Assembly (NCBI GenBank): GCA_033060915.1 | Contig: CM065388.1 | Span: 289,001-353,000 of the forward strand | Length of the DNA: 64,000 nucleotides | Reading direction: 5' to 3' | From: Euryodendron excelsum | Lineage: Eukaryota; Streptophyta; Magnoliopsida; Ericales; Pentaphylacaceae | Part shown: positions 12,101 through 26,053 of the stretch, one piece after another | How the letters are laid out: each line of letters opens with the position of its first letter | How positions within the stretch are numbered: the first letter of the stretch is position 1 | Program-made: the position numbers and the translations under genes | Notes under the pieces: model-generated | Database searches by the model: none | What the model saw: only the letters and a program-made list of their open reading frames with translations | Told to the model about the DNA's origin: nothing

Positions 12101-15100
12101 TAAAATGAGTCATAGTTCTGTCGAGGGTTTAGCTTTCGCTCATATGTTCCTTCTATCAATTTCCTTTCTCTTCTCTGTTTCTGCATAACTTGAACCGACC
12201 AATCATGGTATCAGAACTCGGACTGAATTCAGATGAGCCATGCGTATGGCAATATAGTCAGCTGGAATAGTATGGGGGAAGAACATTGGGGAGCCTGAGT
12301 AGCAAGGAGCAATTTCAGTCAAGGGTTTAGCTCCCTCGTATACATTTTCTTGTCCTATTAGCTTGTTTCTTTTCTCTGTTTCTGCATAACTTCAACCTAC
12401 TGAAGAGTAACAAACTTGAAAATTCATTCAGGAGGAATTAATTGTTAAGCCCCAGAAGTTAGGAACCAATGTGTGAATCATGTCATACATGGTACATGGT
12501 TACAAGAGAAGATAAATTGATTGGAAGTTTGTGAAGTTTACAACCAAGATTTGTTCAAGTTACACAAGGTTCTAAAATGTAAGCTTTTTGTTAAAAATTT
12601 GGTTGTTATATAAGATATTTTGATGTGTGGAACTTTAATATATAATGTGTATGCCTATACTAATGCCTTGATGTCAATATTAAATATCTATAAACTTTGC
12701 AGACACATTTATTATCTAGTCATGTTAAGTCTGAACTTATCATTTTCCTTTCTCTCTTGGTCACTTGTAAATGCTGAATTCGTTTTGTTGATTTGAATTT
12801 GGATGATGCTGAATGAGCTATCTAAATCACCAGTGATATGCAAAGGATTATGCTTAGTGATGTTACTAATGGAAAAATTCTGCTTGCTTCTGCAGGCCCT
12901 GTCATGACAAAATTTACAATTGCATTGAGGGAAATTGGAACATACAAGGAAGTTCTTAGATCCCAGGTACATATTTTGTTTTTAATTTTTAATTTTATGT
13001 TTTTTGCTTTTCCTAACGATGGATCTCTCAAAATTTAATTGCTGCAGGGTTACCATGTCACTTAGCATAATCAACATAATGGTTGACATATTGCTTGCCA
13101 AGTTATGATTTTGAGTGGTATTTTTGAATAAATTTTTTTACTAGCTCTCATTGATCCTTCTTGTTGAACAAATTTAATTTGCTTTTCCTAATGATGGAAG
13201 TCTCAAAATTTAGCGATCACTAATCATGGCTGACATGCTTCCTCCTTTTATGTGTAGCTTACTTTCTAAATCTCATAGTTTGGGTACTAACATCACAGCT
13301 GTTGAATGCTTTTTGTCCACAGGAGGTTCATTGGTGTTCATGTATGTGCCACAAACCATAGTGGATGAATTCATTTTACAAATGCAATTTCTATTCCACA
13401 CGTATAAAGAGAACTGGGCTTGCTTCAATTTGGAGAACTCTAGTTTCAAAGAATATTTTTCTTACATATATTAGGTTAGAAAATTAGAATTGTTATAGTC
13501 AACTTAATTTGACATTACAGTTCTCTACATTTTTAAGAGGTAAATTGTATTGTTAACCTACTGTAGAGAACGAGAAGAGGCAAAAAGTTTGGTTCTTGAT
13601 AGTGACATGTTTTTCTAATCTCCTACAAAGTAATGGGCTTAGACTAACATCTATGATATGTTTAACATTTTTGAACATGATGCCTTTCTTCTTCCCCCTC
13701 CCCCAAATGCACTTGAAAAGAAAAAGGAGAGAGAAATTGCTGCTGTTTCGTTAGGGTCAACTTAATTTGACATCATTACAGTTCTCTACATTTTTAAGAG
13801 GTAAATTGTGTTCTTAACCGACTGTAGAGGGCGAGAAGAGACAAAAAGTTTGGTTCTTGATAGTGACATGTTGTTCTAATCTCCTACAAAGTAATAGGGC
13901 TTAGACTAACATCTATAATATATTTAACATTTTTGAACATGATGCCTTTCTTCTTCCCCCTCCCTCAAATGCACTTGAAAAGAAAAAGGAGAGAGAAATT
14001 GCTGCTGTTTCTTATGCATTTTGCATGTGGTGTTTCTCATTTATTTGGCTAGTGACAGGTTGTTTCCTTAGCTGCCATTATTTATTTTGGTTTTCAGGTT
14101 GAGCACATGCTCAATGATCGGTTGCTGCAATTTGCGAATATAGATTTGCATGATGTCAAGGTATTAAATTTTGGTAACTTCTACTTTGTTTAAAATTTGT
14201 ACTATTATATTATCGTAACATTGGAGGGAATAAATTGTTAATATAGCAGAGCTTTTTGCTGGTTCAGTTCCCTGAGTGCAGGGGTCCAATCTTCTGTGTA
14301 TTGTAGGTATCAGTGGCATATGATGACATCTTAGTTTAGTGAATGCCGCAGAAATCTGATAGAACTGGCTGGAAAGTCATTCATATCCCATGTAATAGTG
14401 AATTCAGTGGGAGCTCCATACTGGACTGATGCACTGCATTTTTCAACATATAAGTTGTAATAGTTTTGGAATTTGGACATTAGTTCACTTTTCACATCTT
14501 TAGGGCACGAGGAATGTTTCTAGCAACCAGTTCTTTGCAGACTGTAGAGGCCCCCCCTCCTCTCTCTTCCTTCTCCTTCCATTGCCCCTCATAACCTAAT
14601 TATGTTTCAATTGTGTGGGGGAGGGGTTCTGGACTGAGGGAGGCCTTCTGGGAAGTTAATGACAGGCGTTGACATGGTAGAGGACCACCAGAAGTGGAGG
14701 AGAAAGAGCTAAGGCGGTATTTGGAAGAAAGTAAATGGCAGTAGAGAGAGAGCCTCTAGTCCAGGACATGAGAGTCTCAAGCTTGCTTGTGGCTTGTTTT
14801 GACTTGTTATATGAGAGAAGGATGGCTTCCCTTTATATAGGCAATATAGGCAAGGGACCTAGAAGGGAGAGGCAACCTATGACTGTTCAGGGCTTGACGG
14901 CTCATCCCCTTAGGCCTGATAGTTTGGAGGTCAACTTTGCAATTGAGATTTCCTAGAGGTAGGTGGGCTTTGGCCAAGTATTTGCAGTTGACATATATTG
15001 GGTGCCTTTGGTCTCTTGCTCCTAGTTTCTTTTTCAATATATCCTTTATAGAGGTATATCTCTCTAAGACCTTTAAGAGGGCACGCTTATCGAGGAAAGG

Positions 15101-18100
15101 TGAGCTCGCCCTTTGAAGAACCCTCAACACTAGCCTCCAATCTACGATTCTCTTGATGATTCCTTGCAGAGTGATCTCAAGTGTTCTTAGGTCTTGCTCT
15201 CAACCTAAGTTGCTGAGCTGCTTCTTGTAGAATCTTAGCCAAGTAATGGGGAGTGGCTCAAGAGGAGAGCATGCTTGGCATAGAGGTTTCATGACTGAGC
15301 TAGGAGGTGTCGAGCATGAAGCCGTAGGAGAGTTGGACTCAGGTGGAGATTTCCTCGAAAGGGCTGAGGGGGTTCCTCAAGGCTATTAATGGGCGAGGAC
15401 CCTTGACGCCTAAGCTCAGAGGAGACTTGACCCCTAAAGGGAGTAATGTGGAGATTCCTCATTCGTCCACATTTCACTTCATCAGGCTGACCCGTGGGAC
15501 CAAGTATTTGGAGATGGGATTGATATGGGGCTAACGGGGCCTGCCTCATAGGAAATCTGGACACGTGTACCTTCAGGAATTTACATGTTGGATTACCTTA
15601 TTGCTAGAATTCCAAGTAATAAATATTTGGGTTAGGACACACGTGTCCGTCACTAACACGTCAACATTTTGCAAGATTAAAGAAAATAACTTGGAATCCT
15701 ATTGGTTTTTTGGAGTTCTCTTACTTTGCGGGCTATCTGTGAAACCTTATTGTGTTTGAAATGGTTAATTGAGTCCATCCCTTACACTTGATCTCTTATT
15801 TCTACAACTCTGGTTGCCTTTTGTGAATGATTTCCTTTGGAGCTTTCCTGATGGATGGTTGTCTCATACTTTCAAAAATTTAAGCTTTACAGTAGCTTGT
15901 TATTAACATACTATGAGAGTAGACAAATCATGGTCTTGAATTTAAATGCCTATTGGATAATATATGCACAATTTTGGCCCACCTCTGGCCACATGTGAGG
16001 GATCATCGTGATATCTAGGACGTCTAAATACTTAAATTACACTTTCCCTAGCAGCTGGTTGTTAAGAGCAGTTTTATTTTCTTTCATATATTAGTTTCTA
16101 AGGGATATTGTCTTAGTGTAGGAAGCACGGAAGCGTTTTGACAAGGCTAGCCTTCTTTATGACCAGGTAATTCTCATCTCCCATACTTAGGAAGTTTTAC
16201 TGTTTCATTTAGTGTCATTGACTCACTCTCTGTGTTGTTGTTAATCTACTTTCTATTTTATTAAATCTTTGTTCTAGCCACGATGAACCAAGCTGGAATA
16301 ACCTATATCTGTCACTGAAAATGTCTCTGGAATGCAGCTATCTCAGTAGAGTGCAATTTGAAAACTAGATTATTGTGTTATGCCCCAAGGTGATTGTAGT
16401 TTTTCTATGTCATTTATGTTTGGCAGGGAACCTTTGCAAATGCATATGCACAAAACAGAGGGAACCTGCTATGAGATTGATCTTCAATTGTAATAGGCCA
16501 TTGTTGAGTTGACTTTGTTAAGAAGTTAATGCACACGGAGAAAGTGCCACCATAATTGTAGAAGTTGACACGGTTTTGTTCTCAGTTGAGGCGATGAATG
16601 GACAGCGAGTAACAAAAAGTGAGGCCTCAAGTGCTGCCTGGTGCTGTGTGTGTAAGTATGTGAAGGAGACAGTGGATCATCTTCTCTTTTGTTGTAGGGT
16701 TGCTTGGGAAATTTGGTCCTCAATTGTTGCTTTCTGGAGTTGGTTTGATGGTGCCCAAGCTTATGGTAGATATGTTGGATGGTTGGTGTGGTGGTAGAGT
16801 AGGGAGGATGTGCCTAGGTTTAAGGTGTGGAAAGCAACCCGTCTTTTATGCAGAGCATTTAGGAAGATATGAATTGCTGATCTTCAAATAGATTGCAGTT
16901 ATGGACTCATGAGATGAGGCAGGAATTTTTATGCATGCTGTTTAGTTGGTCAACTGGGTGGAAATTCCCTGTAGTGAAAAATGTGCCTAGGTTTGATACC
17001 TCATTTTAAAGTTCTCTGTAGTGGTTCCAGCTCTTGTATCCTTTGTCTGTACTTGAGTTGTGCGCCCTTCTAGTGTTTCTTCAACAAATTTTGGAGTACA
17101 AAAGGAAGGCCTTTGTATTATAGTTTGATGGGTATATTATGTCAGATTGTTTTTTGTCCCTGAATCTTTGTATCAGCCTACGTACCAAACTATGTTTGGA
17201 AAATAATTAATCTCTCTGAGGTTTTTGAAATGAGGTATTAAAATCTGCTTATGAACTTGTATTCTATTGTCAATCCATCATGGATATTGGTTTTTAAGCC
17301 CATACAATTAGAAACTGAATGGGCAGATTTGTCGGATATGAGGCTTCTGAAGGCATGAGTCATGTTTATGAGAGCTTAACACCTTGGAGTAAAATCTCAG
17401 TTTACTTGAGCCTTAAGGATGTTCAAGTGCATCCTCCCCATGCTTAGTGCAAGGTGGTAAAGGCATCAGATTTTGCATAGGTAGAATAATGATTTTGATA
17501 GAGAAAAACATCAGTATTTAAGGTTTGATAGTTTGAAGGAGGGAATCTTTACTCAAAACACACTTGAGTGTGTGCACTTTTGGGTCCCCGCTGTAGTGAA
17601 TCTTTTTAAAGCTGCAGCAACTTTTATTTCCTAGACTCTGGGAACTATATATGAAGCCAGGTAACAACTCACAGAGAAAAAAAATGTCTCTATGAGAGAG
17701 AGGGAGAGTGAGAGAGCCCAAAAAATTTGAGAATACTGCCTTAATATGCCCATTTTGTTGTTTGTTTGCCTCATTGACTTGTCAACATGGCAATGTCTGG
17801 TAACCAGGCTTATGTAACTGACTAGGGCTTTGATTTGCAGAGAAGTTCTATAAATTATGGGTTGGTTAATTAGATTGAAGAATGAGGTTATTGAATTTAT
17901 ATTTACTTGTTAAGTACATTGCATGCTGCAGGCTCGTGAGAAGTTTCTGTCGCTGAGGAAACATACAAAGAATGATATAGCTTCAGTTTTAGAGGAGGTA
18001 TTTTTCAATTCTGTACCTAAAATGATGTCTAACTTGTACAATGCATGTAATGGTCAAACTTTGTAGTGGACATCTTTCATTCTTTAATTGTAATATATTT

Positions 18101-21100
18101 GGAAATATTCCAGGAGCTTCATAATGCAAGGTCTGCTTTTGAGCAAGCTCGCTTTAGTCTGGTGGGTAAATTTTTTCCACTTATGACCATAACTGGTTGT
18201 CCAGTGAAATTCCAGATTCAGATTACACATACTATACTATCAAGATTAAGGTTTATAATTGGGATGCTGTCTATTCAGATAACTGCTCTTTCAAATGTTG
18301 AAGCAAAAAAGAGGTTTGAATTTTTGGAAGCAGTTAGTGGTACAATGGATGCTCATCTCCGTTACTTCAAACAGGCAATTCATTTGGTGGAACTTTTTTA
18401 TGTTTGCGCTGCACTGCCTGTAGACTTCCTAAGCCTTTGTTATTTGTAGGGCTATGAGCTGTTGCATCAGATGGAGCCATATATCAATCAGGTTTTTTTC
18501 TTATATTTGCCTTTAATTTGATGGCCTATGTGATGCTTTTGAAAAAAAGAGAAACACTCAGCTAAGGCACCAATAGACCCAACCAAGTTGGTTGGCACCT
18601 TGCTACTTGGTAGTGAAAGTGGTCTTTAGCTGAGCAGGATGGTGGGGCACAAATTGGCATTGCTGACCCAAACTATTTCGGTCCATGCTCAATTGAGCTT
18701 GTTGTTTTCTTACGTTTCTTAGCTCATTTTGAGGCCCGGGTCTCCAAATGAGGCCCTAGGTTGAGCAGAAAGGCAAAGAGGATAACTTTGTATAGTAACT
18801 ATATTTAGTAAGACGTTAACTGAGTTGAGTTAATGTGTTGAGGATTCTTGAGTTTCTGAGCTTATTTATTGCTAATCACAGTTGGGACATGTGTTACTTG
18901 CAGGTCTTGACTTATGCACAACAATCAAGAGAAAGGTCCAACTATGAGCAGGCAGCTCTTAATGAACGGATGCAAGAGTACAAACGGCAGATTGATCGAG
19001 AAAGCAGGTGGTCTTCAGATGGCTCCAATGGATCTCCTAATGGGGATGGTATACAAGCAATTGGTAGAAGTTCACATAAAATGATAGAAGCGGTTATGCA
19101 ATCTGCTGGAAAGGGAAAGGTTAAAAAGATAATTCTGAGATAATGACAAACTCTATATTATGTTCTATTGTTCTTTATTGTTTTCACTTTTTTTTCCTAA
19201 TTGATTTTTTATTCTTCTGCATCTAAAATCTAAAATCTACATCTAAAACCATGACAATATTTCAGGTTCAAACTATTCGACAAGGTTATCTTTCGAAACG
19301 TTCCTCAAACTTGAGAGGTGACTGGAAAAGAAGGTTTTTTGTTCTTGATAGCAGAGGAATGCTGTATTATTATCGCAAACAGAGCAACAAACCATCTGTA
19401 AGTAATTTATTTGGAAGTCTCTGGTGAATTGAAGCCCATCAAATTCTTAATTTCTGTCCTCTCCCTTTATTGTTATCATTTAGTTATTTTCTTTAGGGAT
19501 CTGGCAGTCAAGTTTCTGGTCAGAGAAATAGTTCTGAACTTGGTTCTGGACTGCTGAGTCGCTGGCTTTCTTCTCATTATCATGGTGGGGTACATGATGA
19601 GAAATCTGTTGCCCATCACACTGTGAACCTGTTGACATCAACAATAAAAGTTGATGCTGACCAGTCAGATCTGAGGTTTTGCTTCAGGATTATATCACCA
19701 ACCAAGAATTACACCTTGCAGGTAGTCTTACTGCAGCTTGCACCATTTTATAATTGCTTAGTTGACTTTATATAATTCTTGAACAACTTTATTGCTGAGT
19801 ACCGATGGATTAGTTGTTGGTGATCGTTAATGTTTTACATGAGAGCAATGTTTGTATTTATTTGTCAGTGCAGGCGGAGAGTGCCCTGGATCAAATGGAC
19901 TGGATTGAGAAGATAACCGGGGTTATTGCTTCATTACTGAGTTCTCAGGTTCCTGAAAGGGTAATTCTTAAATCTATTTACTATTGTGGCTCTTTGATTT
20001 TAATACTCAATTGATAGTTGAGATCTGTTTTAATTTCAGTGTTTGCCTTCTAGTCCCATGGGAAGTAGTCATCATCGGTCAGCCAGTGAGAGTAGTTCAT
20101 TTGAGAGTTCTGATTTTGATCATGCAGCAGTCGAAGAACACTCATCTGAGAGGCTTGCCTCTGGACATCATGAACGCACATTAAGAAGTTCACAACAGCA
20201 ACGTGTCTATATAAAAAGTGAGAAGCCGATTAACGTGCTGCGAAAAGTATGTGGAAATGATAAATGTGCGGATTGTGGTGCCCCTGAGCCAGACTGGGCA
20301 TCCTTAAATCTTGGTGTTCTTGTCTGCATTGAATGTTCTGGGGTTCACCGTAATCTTGGCGTGCACATATCAAAGGTAAATGATAAGCTTCTATGCATTA
20401 TACTGGCACCTTAAATATACTTCCTGTTGTAATTGTTTAGTGCATATTCTTCAACCCAAATAGAAAAGGTTCCACTCGTATAATAGTTTCCATTTGTCTG
20501 TCGATGATCTGAATGCTGAGTGCTGAAGCAAAACTTGCTGGACTAAATCTGCAGTAATTGAATCTGATTGGAGCACAGCATACACCTTTAGATTAGTGAT
20601 CCAGCAAAAGCAAATGTGATGCATGAGACTGTTCATCCAATGGCTAATTTTATATGCCGTTTCATCTAACTCCTCATCTGTCATACTAAGTGTTGGAGAA
20701 ATGTTCACAGGGTGGAGAGCTTTTGGGTTCAGTGGATTTAGTTGGTTTATTTTTATAATGGTTTCAATCTCTTCTCGGTTCTCCTCAGATTTTACTAGAG
20801 CTTGGGAGTTCAGTTAATGGCCCTAGATTGGCCATGTGCTGGATTTTCTCACAAACTCTCTTTTCAAACTACAGTATTTAAACATGGAGGGATAAAGAAT
20901 GCATGTATTTTCTCAGGACTTGATAAAACACTAAAGCTTGTTTACATATTTTCTATATGCCTACAAATGGAATATGGATGAGAGTAGATGGAAAATTTAG
21001 CATGTTGCTTAGTTTGCATTTATATTTTATTATCTTGGATCAGGGAACAATGCTAGAGTATTTGAAATGTTTTCGCTGAAGTCAACAACGACGATGCTAT

Positions 21101-22712
21101 AGTTGTTTATTATTTCTACATATGGTGAATTCATTTGGAACATCCTTGCTTTCCCCTGGTAGGTTACCTGTTCAGTTGTGTTAATGTGTTCTGCTCTGAG
21201 TCTTGTAGTTGGTTCCTATTGCAGGTAAGGTCGCTGACGCTTGATGTTAAAGTGTGGGAGCCTTCAGTGATAACTTTGTTTCAGTCTTTGGGCAATACCT
21301 TTACTAACTCAGTCTGGGAGGAACTATTGCAATCGAGAAGTGGATTTCAGGTTGATCTTGTCTCTACAGGGTAAATAATCCAAACGACAGTTGAATGAAA
21401 ATTTAAACAGCATTGTCAAAAAATTTAAGTACAGTCACTTTGATTCTCTTAAATTTAGATGTTTTTCTTGATTTTGCTAATATTCACTTGCTGTTCTGAT
21501 GCTGAAGCTTGTACAAGTCTGACAAGCAACAGCTGCTTTTTATTGGCAAGCCTAGTCACGCTGATTCCATTTCATTAAAGGAGAAATTCATTCATGCAAA
21601 GGTATGGCTTTTATCTTTTTCTTCTGGTCACTTCTCATAAAAAAAATTTCATTTTAAGTTGATTCCGCATGGCTTTGAGTAGAGAATGTTTATTTGATGA
21701 GCTGCTTATAACCCAAAAAAAAAAAAGAAGTGCTGTACTCACCTGTGCTTTTCATAATCTAGATAGCTAAAACTTAAACAATTTTTATTGTGTATAAATT
21801 TTTATACGTGCATGCTCATTGTAATTAATGAAATTGAATTTATTGATATTATCTTCTTCCGTACCCTTATAACGAATCTTAATGTTGTCTTGCTATTTTA
21901 CATTTACAACCTTTTAGATAGTTTGGAGGTTGTGTTTCATTAGCTTGAGAAAAGAACTGAGAGTATGGTAAAGAGAGCTACAATTTTGTTTGGGTACATT
22001 TAATTAGCATTTGAAACTCAATGGAAAAGAAAAAAAAAATTGCTCGTGCAAAAATGCAGAGCTATTTTAGTTTAATGCTCGTGCTACTTTAGTCAATGTT
22101 GTGTTGATGTCATTATTATTAGTATAGAGTAATAATTTAAACCAACAAGAAATGCAGAGCTTGACTTGTCTGATGAGTGAAAGCCAAGATAACTTTATGA
22201 TGGCTTTTCTCAAGTTCAGGCAAGTTTATTTTAAGTCTATCGTACATTTTGAAATAAAGACCAGGCATATTGACGTCCTAGAAAATAAAATCTACACATC
22301 CTTTTATATGTACACACATTCCCACATATATATATATATATATGTATGTATATGCTTTGGTGTGGGTTGGGTGGTGTTTAGATAGTGGGGATATGAAGTG
22401 GCGGTGGTTTCCTATGAGGCATTGTACAATTCTGGACTGACTAAAGCCAACTTGAGCCAAGATGTCCTGAAACCATCTCAAGGTTCAAATAAATCCTAAA
22501 CCCAATAAAATTAATTCCATTCCTCTTGCATTACAGGGCATGATTGGGCAGGTTTTCTTTTTAGTTCAAGTTGATGTCTATCTATGTACCTGTGGGTGCA
22601 TATGTGAACCCTACCTGGTTTTAAAACCTTGAATCTATCTGATGAGACGATAGATATTTCCCTTGCCTATTTGGTGGTGTGTTTTCATTGAGAGCAATTA
22701 CCCTTACCCTAC

Positions 22713-22784
<72 letters not shown>

Positions 22785-24603
22785 CAAATGTTCTCAGGGG
22801 CTAAGAGTACTTTTCAATACATTCAGTATAAAAGAGTACAAGTAAGAATTTGAAACCAAAAGCGGTAAGAATTGAATAGTTACCACGTAAAAGAATCTCA
22901 GTCTTGCAATTTTAAGGAGGCAGTTAGTCATTTGCATTAAGCACCTTGTATGGCAGATGTTAATATGTATTGTTGTCCTAGACACTCGGGGGTTGCAAGG
23001 GTGTATACATTTGTGACCACCTAGTTAGTGTTCCGTACAACCTGCTATTTGCTGGATTTCTAAAATCTGGTCTAGAAATATTGAACTGCAATTTTGTTTT
23101 CTTCTGATTACAGTATGCAGAGAAACTTTTTGTTCGGAAGCCCAGGGACAATCGTACAGTGGCACAACAGATGTGGGAGGCTGTTCGTACTAATGATAAG
23201 AAAGCTGTGTATCGTCTCATCGTCAACTCTGAAGCAGCTGTGAATGCTTTCTATAAGCAAGTCCCTTGTAAATCTTTAACCCTTGCTAAAGTAATGCTGC
23301 TGCAAGAGCAGGCAAGCCTTGATCACAACTCTAGTTCCTTAACTGGGGAATCATTAGCAAAGTCCTCCTTGAGCTCGTCAAACTTAGCAGGAACAAGTCA
23401 AGGCCATGCAATGGAGGACCTTGAGGGGTGCTCCTTGCTTCACCTTGCTTGTGAAACTGGAGACATTGGCATGGTGGAGCTCCTCCTACAATATGGTGCA
23501 AACATAAATGCATTTGATTCAAGAGGTCAGACAACTCTCCATCATTGTATTCTTGGAGGCAAACCTATATTTGTCAAGCTGCTTCTTACAAGGTAATTTG
23601 TGATCCTGGTTACACTTTCTTTTCAGATTTCCACTGTTACAATATTTGATATTACGCATACCCCCTTCTCTCTCCTTCCTCCATTTCCCGTTTGAAAGTT
23701 TTCTTTTTCCAGGGTTTCCTTGTCTTGTGCCCCTATATTTATGTGCATCTGCTGTCTCTTGCATTACCTTTCATCACCTTCACCTAAATGCGAACTACTT
23801 TGGTTTACTGTGGCAACTACGTCAAAGCCTTTTCTGTCTATTGATTTCCTACACAAGCATTAGAATAAATGTTAGTATATAACACTTGATTCCTAGGAGA
23901 GAGATGAATTGAATTGAAGTAGTTCCATTTTTAACTACAATCGGTCTCTTGATATTTCTTTGGTTTCCCAGGATATAAAGCAAAGCATTGAATCTTCTTG
24001 CTGTTAGAGACAGAGTGAACTCTAGGACTTGGGGGAAATTTGTTAATAGCAGACACTGTAAAATGATGAAATATGAAAATCGTCATATTGAATCAGTACT
24101 ATGGACTGATACCTTTATGATTATCATTGGCTTCTGCTCACATATCTGATTCTCTATCATTCATTTTGGGGTAGTCTGGAATGACTTCCTGTCAATTGTT
24201 GACATATCATCTTCTTCATCTTTTCAAGATACAAATTTTAGATCAATTTTGCTTCTCTAAGAAAGTTGACTGTACTTTCTGAACCAATAGCCATCAGCCA
24301 ATGAAAGAAGTTGCTATATATATATATATATATATTTTTTTTTCTTCTTTTTGACAAGTAGAAGTGTCCCTCTTTCAAACACCTTATTTTCCAATGTGTC
24401 TTTCTAAACCCCCCACCCTCTTCTCTTAAAGTGCTTATTGCAAATCAATTATCTAGTTCGACTAAAAAGCTTTTCTATTCAACTGCAGGGGAGCAGATCC
24501 ACAGGCAGTCAATGGGGAAGGTAAAACCCCTCTTGAGCTTGCAGTGGAATCAAATTTTGAGGGCAGTGAGGTTCTTGCTTTATTATCGGATTCAAATGGA
24601 TAG
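9106..24603 (+). CDS. AGD3: ARF GTPase-activating protein, AGD3/VAN3 type (BAR-PH-ArfGAP-ankyrin)
   Basis: The protein stimulates GTP hydrolysis on ARF GTPases and, in Arabidopsis (VAN3/SCARFACE), acts at the trans-Golgi/endosome in vein patterning. There are 19 coding exons: 9106-9150, 10238-10314, 11165-11265, 12896-12966, 14098-14160, 16122-16166, 17932-17997, 18114-18161, 18279-18374, 18450-18491, 18904-19119, 19266-19397, 19497-19721, 19874-19960, 20040-20375, 21225-21370, 21508-21601, 23114-23592 and 24489-24603. They total 827 codons, the usual family length. BAR domain: about residues 1-230. PH: about 295-433, with [26 protein letters not shown] strands. ArfGAP zinc finger: C-x2-C-x16-C-x2-C at Cys514, 517, 534 and 537. 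Arginine finger: Arg542. Two to three ankyrin repeats: about 735-815. All introns are GT-AG. Choosing AGD3 rather than AGD1, 2 or 4 rests on remembered similarity. The family call is very secure. Confidence 0.93.
10440..10548 (+). repeat. Possible LINE 3' tail in ARF-GAP intron 2
   Basis: The stretch GTGCCCCTTTTGGCTTC, then a TATAAAAAATAAA end, looks like the 3' end of plant LINEs, which often finish with such a CCCCTTTT word before a poly-A tail. It is short, without coding sequence, and the call is tentative. Confidence 0.35.
13498..14012 (+). repeat. Tandem duplication, 258-bp unit, in ARF-GAP intron 4
   Basis: The segment starting GTCAACTTAATTTGACAT at 13498 recurs at 13756, and the copies stay alike until about 14010 with scattered substitutions and a 3-base indel. 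The second copy ends about 86 bp before the acceptor of exon 5 (14098), so both copies are intronic. Confidence 0.9.
14530..15560. repeat. GC-richer block in intron 5, possibly transposon-derived
   Basis: This block of about 1 kb has a different base composition from the AT-rich intron around it. It includes a C run, a CCCTTTATATAGG promoter-like word at about 14829, and ACACGTGT words nearby (15550 and 15640). It may be a degraded LTR fragment. I found no terminal repeats or target duplication and no coding domain, so the class is unknown. Confidence 0.3.
16540..17130 (+). mobile_element. LINE fragment with zf-RVT-like domain in ARF-GAP intron 6
   Basis: The + strand translation at 16576-16797 contains a [22 protein letters not shown] stretch followed by A-W-E-I-W. 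This is the pattern of the zinc-binding domain (zf-RVT) at the end of plant LINE ORF2 proteins. The frame breaks soon afterwards. Only the 3' end of the element appears to be present, as usual for 5'-truncated LINEs. Confidence 0.7.
22711..22783 (+). repeat. Compound CT/CA microsatellite in intron 17
   Basis: About 11 CT units run directly into about 25 CA units with a single CG interruption. It lies in the 1.5-kb intron between exons 17 and 18 of the ARF-GAP gene. A shorter TA run stands at about 22328-22344. Confidence 0.9.
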
Positions 24604-26050
24604 TATTCTTTACAAAAATTTGCTAAGGGCTTTAATAGTGAAGCTGGGTGGCTCTGGTTCGAAAAAAGAGTTAAAAGGAGTCGGTTCATTTCCATTTTTT
24701 TTTTTTGTTTGAACTTTGTAATTATATATCATAAATTCTAGGGCGATTACATCTCCAATGAAGGGATGGTCGTCACAAGGTTTGAGGGTCTGTGGGGACG
24801 GGGAGGTTGGCACTCCTGTGCTTTACTTGCCTGGGCAAATTGGTTCTAGGATTTTTAAGTGAAAGATGGCCCCTGTTGTCTTAAGGTGAGAGCAGTTGTA
24901 AGCTTTGAGCCTAGGGGCTCTGTAATGTAATGTGTTGTTTATCTAATTTGTTTGGTTCCTCATTTGTTGGGGAGTCAAGGGCGTTGTTTGTTTTGTATAG
25001 TGGTTCCTATTAGTCGATTCCATATTAGAAGGGGCGGAAATATAACTCTGTACGCTCTAGTTAGATTAAAGCAAGAAAAATTCTTGTAGATGCATTTTAT
25101 AGAGTATCACTGAGTACTTGAAGCTGCTTTGTGCAATGTTGACCTATAGTTCCGAGAGCATGGTTGGCTATCTGCCTCGTTATTCAAGTGGAAAAGAAAT
25201 TTTGGTACGGCGACTAATAGGCCTTCAATGTTTTTTTTTTTTTTAGGGAAGAGATTAATGTTATGTCGATTATTATTATTATTTTTATTTATAGGCCAAT
25301 GGTGCTGAGAATTATAGGCCTTAGTGTTTATGTTGAAGAGATTATTATGGCGATTTTTATTTTCATTTTTATTTTTAGGCCAATGGTGCTAAGGAATGTT
25401 TTTGGAGATTATCAGAGTAGTAGGTTAGAGTTTAATACAATTTTATAACTTAGAATGATTTGGAATTTAACTCCCCTATTATCCGAAAACAGTGTTAATA
25501 ATATGTTATGGCGAGGGACATGCCACAAAACAAAGTTCTCCAACTGGATGGATTCTTATCCGAGTAACCAATTGAGTTGGCCCTGGTAACCGAAGCCCTT
25601 CTCAATCTTTTGAGAATTCACTCTTCTCACCGTGCTAAATTTTTAATTTTTATTTTACTTAAAATTTTTTAATAGAAAAGAGGAATAAAGTAGAAATATG
25701 CCGCTTGTATAATGAGGGCACTATCTGAGTTTGTGTCTTTTGTCTTTTGCATGTAGGCATCATTTAAAAAAAAATTATTATATTGGTGTAAGGAGTTTAC
25801 TCGCTAAGAACGAATTTTGAAAAGGTGACATGTTCTTTAAAGTCTCGTCCTAGTAAAAGGTCGTTTACCGTTTGGTCAAGAGGGTAACACAGCTTTACGG
25901 AAAGGTAAAAGCGGGCTCACGTGCGCACGTGTTGTTCTTCACACGTCCCCTAGTATTAATTAACAAAACAGAAATGTTAATCTCAATAGTGCTTATTGGT
26001 CAAACGTTGACCGATTAATAATACATCAGCATAGACTTATCATGCTGTCA
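24604..26050. other. 3' UTR and AT-rich intergenic spacer
   Basis: After the ARF-GAP stop codon there is a likely 3' UTR of a few hundred bases, then spacer. A degenerate duplication with a GGCCAATGGTGCT word lies at 25293 and 25379. I see no gene. Confidence 0.5.
25918..25931. promoter_or_regulatory. Double G-box palindrome
   Basis: CACGTGCGCACGTG is a perfect 14-bp palindrome made of two CACGTG cores. CACGTG is the binding core for plant bHLH and bZIP factors. It sits about 2 kb before the CORYNE start codon, so its target gene is uncertain. Confidence 0.4.
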
Positions 26051-26053
26051 TAG

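Noticed and set aside
18066..18449. 127-codon ORF
   Set aside because: It is a read-through of two ARF-GAP exons and the introns around them. The true exons are 18114-18161 and 18279-18374.
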